Translations under genes and position numbers: made by a program
Part shown: positions 49,973 through 58,547 of the stretch, piece by piece
How the letters are laid out: each line of letters opens with the position of its first letter
How positions within the stretch are numbered: position 1 is the first letter of the stretch
Origin: Burkholderiales bacterium
GTDB lineage: Bacteria > Pseudomonadota > Gammaproteobacteria > Burkholderiales > SG8-41
Direction of reading: 5' to 3'
Assembly: GCA_019744975.1 (NCBI GenBank)
Contig: JAIETP010000020.1
Coordinates: 1-64,000, forward strand
Length of the DNA stretch: 64,000 nt
The notes under the pieces: generated by a model
What the model saw: only the letters and a program-made list of their open reading frames with translations
What the model was told of the DNA's origin: nothing
Database searches by the model: none

Positions 49973-51168
49973 AATCGACAATCTCTTATCGCCGTCCCCA
50001 AGCCGATCTGCTGGCCAGCCGCCTCGCCGAGTCGCGGCGTTTCCTGCAGGTTGTGGCCGGCCCGCGCCAGGTCGGCAAGTCCACTTTGGTCGAGCAGGTG
50101 ACCGGTGCACTTGATCTGCCGGTGCGCTATGTCAGCGCCGACGAGCCGACATTGCGCGGGGGCGACTGGATCGCGCAGCAGTGGGAGGTGGCGCGGCTGG
50201 AAGCGGGCAAGAGTGCTGCGGTGCTGGTGCTCGATGAAATCCAGAAAATTCCCGACTGGTCCGAAACCGTCAAACGGCTGTGGGACGAGGACACGCGCGC
50301 CAAACGCCCGCTGAAGGTGGTGCTGCTCGGTTCGGCGCCGCTGCTGCTGGCGCAGGGCCTGACCGAGAGCCTCGCCGGGCGCTTTGAGCTGCTGCATGTG
50401 CCGCACTGGTCGCTGTCCGAGATGCGCAAGGCCTTTGGCTGGTCGCTGGAGGACTATCTGTACTTCGGCGGTTATCCCGGGGCGGCGCCGCTCGTTTCCG
50501 AACCGGCACGCTGGACGCGTTATGTGGCAGACAGCCTGATCGAGACCTCGATCGCGCGTGATGTGCTGCTGCTCTCACGCGTGGACAAGCCGGCGCTGCT
50601 ACGGCGGCTGTTCGAACTCGGCTGCCGTTATTCCGGGCAGGTGCTGTCCTATACCAAGATGGTTGGACAGTTGCAGGATGCCGGCAACACCACCACGCTG
50701 GCGCATTACCTGGAACTGCTGGCCGGCGCGGGCATGCTTTGCGGGCTGCAGAAGTACGCCGGTGATGCGGCGCGCAGCAGGGGTTCCAGTCCCAAGTTAC
50801 AGGTGCTCAACACGGCGCTGATGAGCGCGCTTTCAGGTCTGACCCCGGAAGAGGCGCGCGCCGACCGCGAGTTTTGCGGCCGGCTGGTCGAGTCCGCAGT
50901 CGGGGCGCATCTGGCGAACGCGGCGGCGGGCGGCGTGTGCAAGCTTTATTACTGGCGCGACAAGAATCAGGAAGTGGATTTTGTGGTCGAGGCGGGGCGC
51001 CGGCTGATCGCCATCGAAGTCAAAAGCGGGCGGGCGCCGCAGGCGCATCCGGGTTCGGCTGCATTCGTCAAGGCGTTCAAGGTGCATCGTTCGCTGCTGG
51101 TGGGTGGCGACGGCATTTCAGTAGAGGTGTTTCTGGAGAAGCCAGTGTCGGAGTGGATTGCGGCTTGA
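49966..51168 (+). CDS. AAA+/DUF4143 ATPase
   Basis: The 400-residue protein has Walker A GPRQVGKST near residue 32, Walker B VLVLDEIQK near residue 88, and a sensor-like stretch KVVLLGSAPLLLAQGLTESLAGRFE. A winged-helix-like part follows (SYTKMVGQLQDAGNTTTLAHYLELL). The C-terminal DUF4143 domain has FCGRLVESAVGAHLANA and YWRDKNQEVDFVVEAGRRLIAIEVKSG, a PD-(D/E)XK-like nuclease strand. The role of these proteins is unknown; they are common in mobile DNA. Expression is probably controlled through the double palindrome at its start. Confidence 0.88.
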   Translation: MSKSTISYRRPQADLLASRLAESRRFLQVVAGPRQVGKSTLVEQVTGALDLPVRYVSADEPTLRGGDWIAQQWEVARLEAGKSAAVLVLDEIQKIPDWSETVKRLWDEDTRAKRPLKVVLLGSAPLLLAQGLTESLAGRFELLHVPHWSLSEMRKAFGWSLEDYLYFGGYPGAAPLVSEPARWTRYVADSLIETSIARDVLLLSRVDKPALLRRLFELGCRYSGQVLSYTKMVGQLQDAGNTTTLAHYLELLAGAGMLCGLQKYAGDAARSRGSSPKLQVLNTALMSALSGLTPEEARADREFCGRLVESAVGAHLANAAAGGVCKLYYWRDKNQEVDFVVEAGRRLIAIEVKSGRAPQAHPGSAAFVKAFKVHRSLLVGGDGISVEVFLEKPVSEWIAA

Positions 51169-51196
51169 ATCTCACAATTTTTCCGGTTTAGAACGC

Positions 51197-52378
51197 ATGT
51201 CAAAACTTCCCTTGTCAGGCATCACCGTCATTGCCCTCGAACAAGCCGTCGCCGCGCCGTTCTGCTCGCGCCAGCTCGCCGACCTCGGCGCCCGCGTCAT
51301 TAAGATCGAACGGCCGAAAGTCGGCGACTTCGCGCGCGATTATGATCAGACGGTCAAAGGCCAGTCGGCCTATTTCGTCTGGCTCAATCGTTCCAAGGAA
51401 AGCCTGACGCTGGACGTCAAACATCCCGAAGCGAAGAACATTCTCGCCAAACTCATCGCTGGCGCCGATGTGTTCATTCAGAATCTTGCTCCGGGTGCAG
51501 CACAGCGTTTGGGCCTTGGTGCAAAGGATCTGCGCGCAAAACACCCGCATCTGATTGTCTGCGATGTATCGGGTTACGGCACGACCGGCCCGTACTCGAA
51601 GAAAAAAGCCTACGACCTTCTGGTGCAGGGCGAAGCCGGTGTGTTGTCGCTGACCGGCACACCGGAGTCACCGGCCAAAGTGGGTATTTCAATCACCGAC
51701 ATCGGTACCGGCTTGCATGCCTATTCCGCGATCCTCGCTGCGCTTTACACGCGCGAGCGCACGGGCGAGGGCACACATATCGACCTGACCATGTTCGAGA
51801 CCATGGCGGAGTGGATGGGGCATCCGCTGTATTACACGCATTTTTCCGGCAAGGCGCCGCGGCGCAGCGGGCCGGACCACGCGACTATCGTGCCTTACGG
51901 CCGTTTTCGCAGCAAAGACGGTGATGTGCTGTTCGGCATCCAGAACGAACGCGAGTGGGCGAATTTCTGCGACAAGGTGCTGGGCCGGCCTGAACTGGCG
52001 AAAGATCCGCGTTACGACAACAACAGCAAACGCACCGCGGCACGCGTTGAAGTCGTCACGCTGATTGAAAACACTTTTGCGTTGTGGACCAGTGAAGAGG
52101 TGGTGGCGAAGCTGGATGCCGCCGACATCGCCAATTCGCGACTCAATACACCGGACCAAGTCTGGGATCATCCGCAGCTGCAGGCACGCAAGCGCTGGCG
52201 TGAGGTGGAGACCCCCGCAGGACCGATACCGGCGCTGCTGCCGGCGGCAACCTTCGAAGGTTTTGAGGCGCGTATGGATCCGGTGCCGGCGGTGGGGGCG
52301 CACACGGATGCGATTCTCAGAGAACTGGGTTACTCGGCGGTGCAGATTGCCGAATTGAAAACTGCCGGGGCAGTTTGA
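51197..52378 (+). CDS. Family III CoA-transferase (CaiB/BaiF)
   Basis: The ATG at 51197 gives 393 residues. ITVIALEQAVAAPFCSRQLADLGARVIKIE, WLNRSKESLTLDVKHPEA, VFIQNLAPGAAQRLGLGAK and GISITDIGTG with the catalytic Asp are clear. The C-terminal half has IPYGRFRSKDGDVLFGIQNEREW. It is 28 bases after the ATPase, probably its own unit. A GC-rich inverted repeat, ACTGCCGGG / CCCGGCAGT, overlaps the stop and may terminate it. The acid is unknown; relatives include formyl-, succinyl- and benzylsuccinate-type transferases. Confidence 0.9.
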   Translation: MSKLPLSGITVIALEQAVAAPFCSRQLADLGARVIKIERPKVGDFARDYDQTVKGQSAYFVWLNRSKESLTLDVKHPEAKNILAKLIAGADVFIQNLAPGAAQRLGLGAKDLRAKHPHLIVCDVSGYGTTGPYSKKKAYDLLVQGEAGVLSLTGTPESPAKVGISITDIGTGLHAYSAILAALYTRERTGEGTHIDLTMFETMAEWMGHPLYYTHFSGKAPRRSGPDHATIVPYGRFRSKDGDVLFGIQNEREWANFCDKVLGRPELAKDPRYDNNSKRTAARVEVVTLIENTFALWTSEEVVAKLDAADIANSRLNTPDQVWDHPQLQARKRWREVETPAGPIPALLPAATFEGFEARMDPVPAVGAHTDAILRELGYSAVQIAELKTAGAV

Positions 52379-52400
52379 CTGCTGCCCGGCAGTAACATCA

Positions 52401-52419
52401 ATAAATATTTGATTTTATT
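52401..52419 (-). repeat. AT-rich intergenic repeat, copy F
   Basis: Identical to 5092-5110 over 19 bases, and placed in the same way, just 3' of a minus-strand gene. Confidence 0.6.
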
Positions 52420-52421
52420 TA

Positions 52422-53651
52422 TTATTTTTTGACGCCTGCCGCCTGCCAGTTATAAGAGCGCAGGTCGAGCAGCAGCTCCGGCTTCATTTCCTTCGGCGAG
52501 TTCACGCCGATCAGCGCCATGTCCGTCATCAGTTCGCTGCGCAGCAGGTTGATGACATGCTGCGCGCCGTGTTCGGCACCGATGGAGATCGCATAAAGGA
52601 AGGGCCGCCCGATGAAGACAAAGTCGGCGCCCAGTGCCAGCGCTTTCAGCACGTCGGTGCCGCGGCGGATGCCGCTGTCCATCATCACCGCCATGTTGCC
52701 GGCATTGGCTTTGACGCCGGGCAGCATGCGCAGCGGGCTCACCGCGCCGTCGAGCTGGCGGCCACCGTGGTTGGAAACCATCACGCCGTCGACACCGGCA
52801 TCACGCGCACGCGCGGCGTCCTGCGGGTCGAGGATGCCCTTCAATACGAACTTGCCTTTCCACAGCCGGCGGATCAACTCGACGTGAGGCCAGGACAGCC
52901 GATCGCGGCGACCGGCCTGGCGGTTCAGCGCGGAGATCATCGGCACGCGCGGTCCCATGTTCTCGAAATGCGGCATGCCGTATTTCAGCGTGTGTTGCAG
53001 CATCGAGAGGCACCAGCGCGGACGGATGCCCATGTCCCAGGCCAGCCGCAGCGAAGGCCGCAGCGGCGTGCTGAAGCCGGTGCGCACGTTGTTTTCGCGA
53101 TTGGCGAGTACCTGGACATCGACGGTCATTACCAGCGTGTCGTAGCCGGCTTTTTCGACGCGTTCCAGGAGCTGCTTGATCACGTCATCTTCGCCCGGCA
53201 AGTAGGCCTGGAACCAGGCGGTTTTGCCTTCCTGTTTGACGCGTTCGAGCGAGGTCAGCGCCGCGCCGCTGACCACCATCGGGATGTTGTTGCGGGCCGC
53301 AGCGTGCGCGAGTGCCACGTCGCCGTCGGCGCAGGCCATCGCGGTGCCACCCATCGGCGGGATGCCGAAGGGCAGGTCGTATTGTTTGCCCATCAGCGTC
53401 GTGGCCGGCGAGCGGCCACCGGTATCGACGAGGGTGCGCGGGATGAACTGCAGTTCGTCCCACACCGCGCGGTTGTCGCGCAGAGAGGCGTTGGTTTCGG
53501 CGCCGCCGTTGATGTAGCCGAAGATCGGGCGCGGGATGCCGCGCCGGGCTGCGTCCTCGAAGTCGTCGAGGGCGAGCATGGATTGGAGAATGCGCGGGGC
53601 GGATGAGGACAGGGCCGCGGTGGCGGCGTTTTCGTAGCTGACGCTGGTCAT
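52422..53651 (-). CDS. FMN-dependent alpha-hydroxyacid dehydrogenase (LldD-like)
   Basis: The start at 53651 (MTSVSYENAATAAL) excludes an unsupported 47-residue upstream reading. The 409-residue protein has MLALDDFEDAARRGIPRPIFGYINGGAET, DLPFGIPPMGG, AWFQAYLPGE, TVDVQVLANRENNVRTGFSTP, KFVLKGILDPQDAARARDAGVDGVMVSNHGGRQLDGA with the catalytic His and Arg, and MDSGIRRGTDVLKALALGADFVFIGRP. The family oxidises lactate, mandelate, glycolate or related hydroxyacids and reduces quinone or cytochrome. It has neighbours of unrelated function. Confidence 0.9.
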   Translation of the reverse strand: MTSVSYENAATAALSSSAPRILQSMLALDDFEDAARRGIPRPIFGYINGGAETNASLRDNRAVWDELQFIPRTLVDTGGRSPATTLMGKQYDLPFGIPPMGGTAMACADGDVALAHAAARNNIPMVVSGAALTSLERVKQEGKTAWFQAYLPGEDDVIKQLLERVEKAGYDTLVMTVDVQVLANRENNVRTGFSTPLRPSLRLAWDMGIRPRWCLSMLQHTLKYGMPHFENMGPRVPMISALNRQAGRRDRLSWPHVELIRRLWKGKFVLKGILDPQDAARARDAGVDGVMVSNHGGRQLDGAVSPLRMLPGVKANAGNMAVMMDSGIRRGTDVLKALALGADFVFIGRPFLYAISIGAEHGAQHVINLLRSELMTDMALIGVNSPKEMKPELLLDLRSYNWQAAGVKK

Positions 53652-53721
53652 GGTGTATCGGCAGATGGTTGCAATAAAGGCGTGATGATACCGGTATATC
53701 GCCCCGTTCCTGTGCCGCCGG

Positions 53722-54360
53722 TCAATCGGCGTCCCGGATTCCCTGCCTGCCCTGTTCGGTGACCAGGGAAAAACGCACCAGTTCCGCGACATTCCGTGCC
53801 TTCAGTTTCGCCATGATGCGGGTCTTGTGTACTTCAACGGTGCGCGGGCTGATGTCGAGGGCGCGGGCGATTTCCTTGGCGTGCAGGCCCCTGGCCACAT
53901 GGTGCAGCACTTCGCGCTCGCGTCCAGTCAATGTTTCGAGCTTGTGTTGGTCGGCATCGTGGCTGCGGATGCGGTCAAGCCGGCGCTCCTGTTCTGTGAA
54001 GGCGGTTTCAATGGCCGCCAGCAGTTCTGCATGGTCGAACGGTTTTTCAAGAAAATCGATGGCCTGTGCCTGAAAAGCGGTGCGCGCGGTCTGGACGTCG
54101 CCGTGCGCGGTGATGACTATGAAATGCAGCATGCTGTTCCTGGCGCGCAACTCGGCCTGGAGTTCGATGCCCGTGCGTCCCGGCAAACGCAAATCAGCGA
54201 CCACACAGCCGAGCCATCCGGGTTGGTACGCAGCGAGGAACGACTCGGCATCGGAGAATGGCGCCACCCTGTAGCCGGAGAGGCCGAGCATCAACGACAG
54301 GGAATCCCTGATCGCGGGATCGTCGTCGACGATGAATACAGTCAGGTTTTCTGGTCGCAT
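53722..54360 (-). CDS. FixJ/NarL-type response regulator
   Basis: The 212-residue protein has a receiver domain with acidic Asp12-Asp14 and the phosphoacceptor Asp56 in CVVADLRLPG, Lys106 in FLEKPF, and a LuxR-type HTH at about residues 140-200 (LTGREREVLHHVARGLHAKEIARAL). The gene overlaps the kinase gene by 19 bases, so the two are translationally coupled. It resembles FixJ, TodT/StyR-type regulators of catabolic operons. Target promoters are unknown, but the divergent antiporter is a candidate. Confidence 0.9.
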   Translation of the reverse strand: MRPENLTVFIVDDDPAIRDSLSLMLGLSGYRVAPFSDAESFLAAYQPGWLGCVVADLRLPGRTGIELQAELRARNSMLHFIVITAHGDVQTARTAFQAQAIDFLEKPFDHAELLAAIETAFTEQERRLDRIRSHDADQHKLETLTGREREVLHHVARGLHAKEIARALDISPRTVEVHKTRIMAKLKARNVAELVRFSLVTEQGRQGIRDAD

Positions 54361-55907
54361 GGGAGAATGACATGGAATTCACCATGTCCGGAGGCGCCGA
54401 CCCTGATTGTGCCGCCGTGGGCTTCGACGATGGCCTGGCTGACCGTGAGGCCCATGCCCATGCCGCTGGGTTTTCCGGAGGCGAACGGTTTGAACAGTTC
54501 ATGGCGCTGTTTTTCCGGGATTCCCGGTCCGCTGTCTTTCACGACAAGGCAGATCTGCTGCGGGCCATGGGCTTCCGCGGAAATGTCGATGCGGCCGTTG
54601 TTTTCACCGGACATGCTGATCGACTCCACGGCATTGCTCAGCAGGTTGCGCAACACCACTTCGATCTGCAGCCGGTCTATGAGCAGTGGCGGCAATCGTT
54701 CCGGACTTTCCGCGCGGACCGTGACGGGCAGCTCACCGATCAATTGCCCGCTGATGCGCCGGGCTGTTGCAAACAACTCGTCAATCCCGACTTTTTCCAG
54801 CTTGGTTGTTCCCGCCCGGAAAAAATCACGCAGCCGTTTCACGGTATCAGCCGCGCGTTCGGCTTCGCGCAGCATTTTTTCCAGGATGCCCGGGAGCCGT
54901 GATTCGGCATCTCCGCCCTGGGTAATCAATATCGTCGCCGAGCGCCCATAGTTGATCAGTGCGGTCAGGGGCTGGTTGATTTCGTGGGCAATGGCGCCGG
55001 CCATTTCGCCTGCGGCGGCAAGGCGGAGGCTGTGACGCAGGTTTTCCTCGGCACGGCCGCGTTCATCCACCATCATGCCGAGGAACAGGCCTGTCAAGGT
55101 CAGCGTTGCCACCAGCGCCTGCAATTCAATCAGCGGCAGGCTGGAAACGGCATCATCGTGGATGATCAGTACTGCGCCGAGCTGCACAATGGCGGTCGCT
55201 GCAATGGCGCCGTTCATGCCCGAGCGGATTGCAATCCAGATCAGCGGCAGGAACAGCAGGTAGAAATGTGTTGCGGGATCGCCGTCCAGTCCCTTGAAAA
55301 CCAGCCACAGGGTGCCGCACAGGGCAATAAGCTGCAAGAAGGCCTCGGGTCGGCGGGCAAATGCCGCGAAACCGGATCTTCGTTGTGGGTCAGCGGCGGC
55401 CAGCAACAGCGGGGCCGTGACCAGAATGCCGACTGCGTCCCCGGTCCAGAAGCGGGTCCACGCTGCCATGAAGGGAGTGTCGCCGATCATCCCCGAAATC
55501 TGCAGCAGGCCGATGAAGGCGGCCGACAGGACGGCGGTGCCGGCAAAGATGATGGCGACAAAAGACGTCAACTGAGGGATGGTGCGCAAAACGCCGTCCT
55601 GAAGCACTTTGCGCAAAGCCCACGCAATCAGGGCATATCCTCCCCCGAGTATCAGCCCCATCATCAGCGTGACCCCATAACCGCCGGGAGCGTTTCTGAC
55701 CAGTATCTCGGAGACCACGATGGAGATCGTCACGGCGACGATATTGCCGAGGCCGCCGAGCATCAGCCAGACGATGGCCAGACCGGGCTGCGGGTTCCAT
55801 GGCGTGATGTTGAACAGACCGATCGGATCAATGTAACTGGCCCAGTCCAGGGCGATGTAGCACGGGGCAAATATCAGTGCATCGCGGAGGTATCGGGTGA
55901 CTGGCAT
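54342..55907 (-). CDS. MASE1-domain sensor histidine kinase
   Basis: The 521-residue protein has an N-terminal half of about eight membrane helices in the MASE1 style (residues 1-280), then the H-box GEMAGAIAHEINQPLTALI with His308. The N-box LRNLLSNAVESI and G-boxes VKDSGPGIP and GKPSGMGMGLTVSQAIVEAHGG give an HATPase domain. It would sense a membrane or solute signal and phosphorylate the overlapping FixJ-like regulator. The region immediately 5' faces the antiporter gene, suggesting it senses ions or pH; that is inference. Confidence 0.9.
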   Translation of the reverse strand: MPVTRYLRDALIFAPCYIALDWASYIDPIGLFNITPWNPQPGLAIVWLMLGGLGNIVAVTISIVVSEILVRNAPGGYGVTLMMGLILGGGYALIAWALRKVLQDGVLRTIPQLTSFVAIIFAGTAVLSAAFIGLLQISGMIGDTPFMAAWTRFWTGDAVGILVTAPLLLAAADPQRRSGFAAFARRPEAFLQLIALCGTLWLVFKGLDGDPATHFYLLFLPLIWIAIRSGMNGAIAATAIVQLGAVLIIHDDAVSSLPLIELQALVATLTLTGLFLGMMVDERGRAEENLRHSLRLAAAGEMAGAIAHEINQPLTALINYGRSATILITQGGDAESRLPGILEKMLREAERAADTVKRLRDFFRAGTTKLEKVGIDELFATARRISGQLIGELPVTVRAESPERLPPLLIDRLQIEVVLRNLLSNAVESISMSGENNGRIDISAEAHGPQQICLVVKDSGPGIPEKQRHELFKPFASGKPSGMGMGLTVSQAIVEAHGGTIRVGASGHGEFHVILPCDQKT

Positions 55908-56008
55908 GGCGGGATGCTTACTATGTGAGCGGATATGGCGCGGGTAAATAAGTGAAACTACTTACGCGATCACGCGGATGGCGGAGCGGTTTTCCGGACA
56001 TTATCGTG

Positions 56009-57442
56009 ATGGCCATGATTACCGCCAATCCTTACGCAATACAATTCATCGGCGCCGCATTGTTTGGTCTCGCCGTCCTGCACACCTTCTCCACGCGATA
56101 TTTCGAGCATCTCGCACATACTAACCCGGCTCATTCCGGGCTTTGGCATCTGCTCGGCGAAGTCGAGGCCGTGTTCGGTTTCTGGGCGATGGTTTTGCTG
56201 GTTTTCATGGCATTTGCCGGCGGCTGGGAGACGACTGCCGCCTATCTCGATGATCAGCGTTTCATAGAACCGATGTTTGTATTCGTGATCATGGTCATCG
56301 CGGCAAGCCGGCCGATCATGCAATGCACCACCGATCTGGTTGGCAGGGTCGCGCAGGCGATGCCGCTGCGGCGCAACATCGCGCTGGTTTTTCTGAGCCT
56401 TTCCATGGTCCCGCTGCTGGGGTCTTTCATTACCGAGCCTGCGGCGATGACCATTGCCGCGCTGATGCTGCGTGACGGCCTGTTTTCGCAGAAGATCTCG
56501 GCAAAGCTCAAATACGCTGCAATCGGGGTGTTGTTCGTGAATGTATCCATCGGTGGTGCGCTGACCAATTTCGCCGCCCCTCCGGTGCTGATGGTTGCCG
56601 CCAAGTGGGATTGGAGCAGCGCCCACATGTTTTCGACCATGGGCTGGAAAGCCGCACTTGCGGTGTTGATCAATGCCACCCTGGTCACTTTTTTGTTCCG
56701 TCGCGAACTGGCTGGAATCGCCGACAGGGTTCCGGATGCCCGGAGCAGGGTGCCGGGCATGTTTGTTGCCGTCAATCTCGCATTGCTGGCCGGAGTCGTG
56801 TTTGCCAATCACGACCCGGAAGTATTCATGGGCCTGTTCCTGCTATTCCTGGGCCTCGCTGAAGCCTACCGGCGTTACCACGATGCGTTAATGCTGCGTG
56901 AAGGACTGATGGTGGCTTTTTTCCTTGCCGGACTGGTAGTGCTGGGCGGGCAGCAGCAATGGTGGCTGCAGGATACCCTGAGCAATCTCGATGGATCGAC
57001 GCTGTTTTTTGGCGCGGCTGCGCTGACGGCGATCACCGACAATGCCGCGCTGACTTACCTGGGGTCGTTGGTGGAGGGCGTCAGCGACGAATTCAAGTAT
57101 GCACTGGTGGCGGGTGCGCTGTCCGGCGGCGGGCTGACCGTCATCGCCAATGCGCCGAATCCGGCGGGTTTCGCGATACTCAAGGACCGGTTCGAGGACA
57201 AAACCATCAATCTGTTCTGGCTGTTTGTCGCCGCACTGCTGCCGACGATTGTGGCCATCGGCTGTCTGTGGGGCCTGCGCGGCACCGTCGACCAGATTTT
57301 TGACGGACAGCGGTGGATGGCCTGGTTTGACAGTATCGACCGCTCATTTTTATTCCTGTTGCTGCTGCCGTTCGTGGTGGCAGTGGTCGGGTTATGGGCC
57401 GAGTCGGACCGGCAGCGGCGATCCGACAGAACTGAAGTCTGA
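56009..57442 (+). CDS. Putative Na+/H+ antiporter (PF07399-type)
   Basis: The ATG at 56009 is preferred over a GTG at 55952 because of its leading hydrophobic helix (MAMITANPYAIQFIGAALFG). The 477-residue protein has about eleven to twelve helices. Conserved parts are GEVEAVFGFWAMVLL, SFITEPAAMTIAALMLRD, ALTNFAAPPVLMVAAKWDW, and FFGAAALTAITDNAALTYLGSLV plus SGGGLTVIANAPNPAG, where the TDN and NAPNPAG stretches resemble ion-binding regions of antiporters of this fold. It is divergent from the kinase/regulator pair. The ion is not certain. Confidence 0.82.
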   Translation: MAMITANPYAIQFIGAALFGLAVLHTFSTRYFEHLAHTNPAHSGLWHLLGEVEAVFGFWAMVLLVFMAFAGGWETTAAYLDDQRFIEPMFVFVIMVIAASRPIMQCTTDLVGRVAQAMPLRRNIALVFLSLSMVPLLGSFITEPAAMTIAALMLRDGLFSQKISAKLKYAAIGVLFVNVSIGGALTNFAAPPVLMVAAKWDWSSAHMFSTMGWKAALAVLINATLVTFLFRRELAGIADRVPDARSRVPGMFVAVNLALLAGVVFANHDPEVFMGLFLLFLGLAEAYRRYHDALMLREGLMVAFFLAGLVVLGGQQQWWLQDTLSNLDGSTLFFGAAALTAITDNAALTYLGSLVEGVSDEFKYALVAGALSGGGLTVIANAPNPAGFAILKDRFEDKTINLFWLFVAALLPTIVAIGCLWGLRGTVDQIFDGQRWMAWFDSIDRSFLFLLLLPFVVAVVGLWAESDRQRRSDRTEV

Positions 57443-57589
57443 AAGTCCGAATGTTCCTTTGGCTTGCCCTTGAGAGGGCGGTCGTCCAATGCTGCTGCAC
57501 CCCGTTCGGCTTCCCGTTGGCGATGAACTGCTGCGGGCGCTGTTCGGCGTTGTTCACAGTCCGTATAATCAGCCGCTTTTTAACATCCC

Positions 57590-58492
57590 ATGTGGCTGAA
57601 AAACCTTGTCTTGTACCGCCTGCCGGCGGAATGGTCCGTCGACGCGGATGCACTCGAACAAAAACTCGCAGAACAACCGCTGCAGCCCTGCGGCGGTTTC
57701 CAGATGGAAAGCTCGGGCTGGGTCTGTCCCCGCGACGACGGTCGTTTTCTCTACCAGCAGCAGCGCCAGTGGCTGCTGGCCCTGGCCATGGAGCAGAAAC
57801 TGTTGCCGGCCTCGGTCATCCGCCAGGAGGCGCAGGATCGGTCAGTAGCAATTGCCGCCCAGCAGGGGCGCCCGGTCGGTCGCAAGCAGATGCGCGACCT
57901 CAAGATGCAGGTGATGAACGAACTGATGCCGCGTGCACTGTCGCGTCGACGCACGACCCATGCCTGGATCGATGCTGCGCATCACTGGCTGGCGGTGGAT
58001 GCGGCAGGAGACGCCAAGGCGGAGCAGTTCATGGAAGCGCTGCGTCGGGCTGACGACGATGTGCATGCCCTGCGGCTGGAAACGCAGCGTTCACCGGCGG
58101 CAGCGATGGCGGAATGGCTGGTAAAGGGCAATGCGCCTGGCGTGTTTACCATCGATCAGGATCTGGAGTTGCGTGCGGCGGATGCCAGCAAGGCCACCGT
58201 GCGCTATGCACGGCACAATCTCGAAGGCAAGGAAATCCGCGACCATATCGCCGGCGGCAAAACCGTGGTGCGTCTGGGTCTGACCTGGAATGACCGCATT
58301 TCTTTTGTATTAACCGAGCAGTTGCAGGTCAAACGGCTGACTTTCCTGGAAATCCTCAAACGAGAGGCGGATACCGAAGTCGAGGGCGAGGGTGAACAGT
58401 TCGAAATCGACTTTGCGCTGATGACCGGCGAGTTGTCGCTGCTGCTTGCCGATCTGGTCAAGGCGCTGGGTGGGGAGAAAGAAAAAGCCTGA
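57590..58492 (+). CDS. rdgC: Recombination-associated protein RdgC
   Basis: The 300-residue protein begins MWLKNLVLYRL and has GWVCPRDDGRFL, LLPASVIRQEAQDRSVAIAAQQGRPVGRKQMRDLKMQVMNELMPRAL, AEWLVKGNAPGVFTIDQDLELR and FVLTEQLQVKRLTFLEIL, all classic RdgC blocks. RdgC forms a ring around duplex DNA and limits RecA-dependent recombination. Length is as expected. TATAAT at 57564-57569 in CGTATAATC is a likely -10. It ends at a bidirectional terminator. Confidence 0.94.
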   Translation: MWLKNLVLYRLPAEWSVDADALEQKLAEQPLQPCGGFQMESSGWVCPRDDGRFLYQQQRQWLLALAMEQKLLPASVIRQEAQDRSVAIAAQQGRPVGRKQMRDLKMQVMNELMPRALSRRRTTHAWIDAAHHWLAVDAAGDAKAEQFMEALRRADDDVHALRLETQRSPAAAMAEWLVKGNAPGVFTIDQDLELRAADASKATVRYARHNLEGKEIRDHIAGGKTVVRLGLTWNDRISFVLTEQLQVKRLTFLEILKREADTEVEGEGEQFEIDFALMTGELSLLLADLVKALGGEKEKA

Positions 58493-58513
58493 AGACAGGT
58501 CTCCAGGCTTTTT
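58481..58513. terminator. Bidirectional rho-independent terminator
   Basis: AGCCTG-A-AGAC-AG-GTCT-C-CAGGCT forms a stem with one mismatch, flanked by A on the left and T on the right. It sits between convergent rdgC and the FMN dehydrogenase gene. Confidence 0.85.
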
Positions 58514-58547
58514 TCGCAGCTGCTGTATCGGCAGCCTGGTGATGCGC

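Noticed and set aside
49966-51168. Part of a defence island
   Set aside because: A DUF4143 ATPase alone with a metabolic neighbourhood on both sides does not make a defence system; no nuclease-toxin or partner genes adjoin it.
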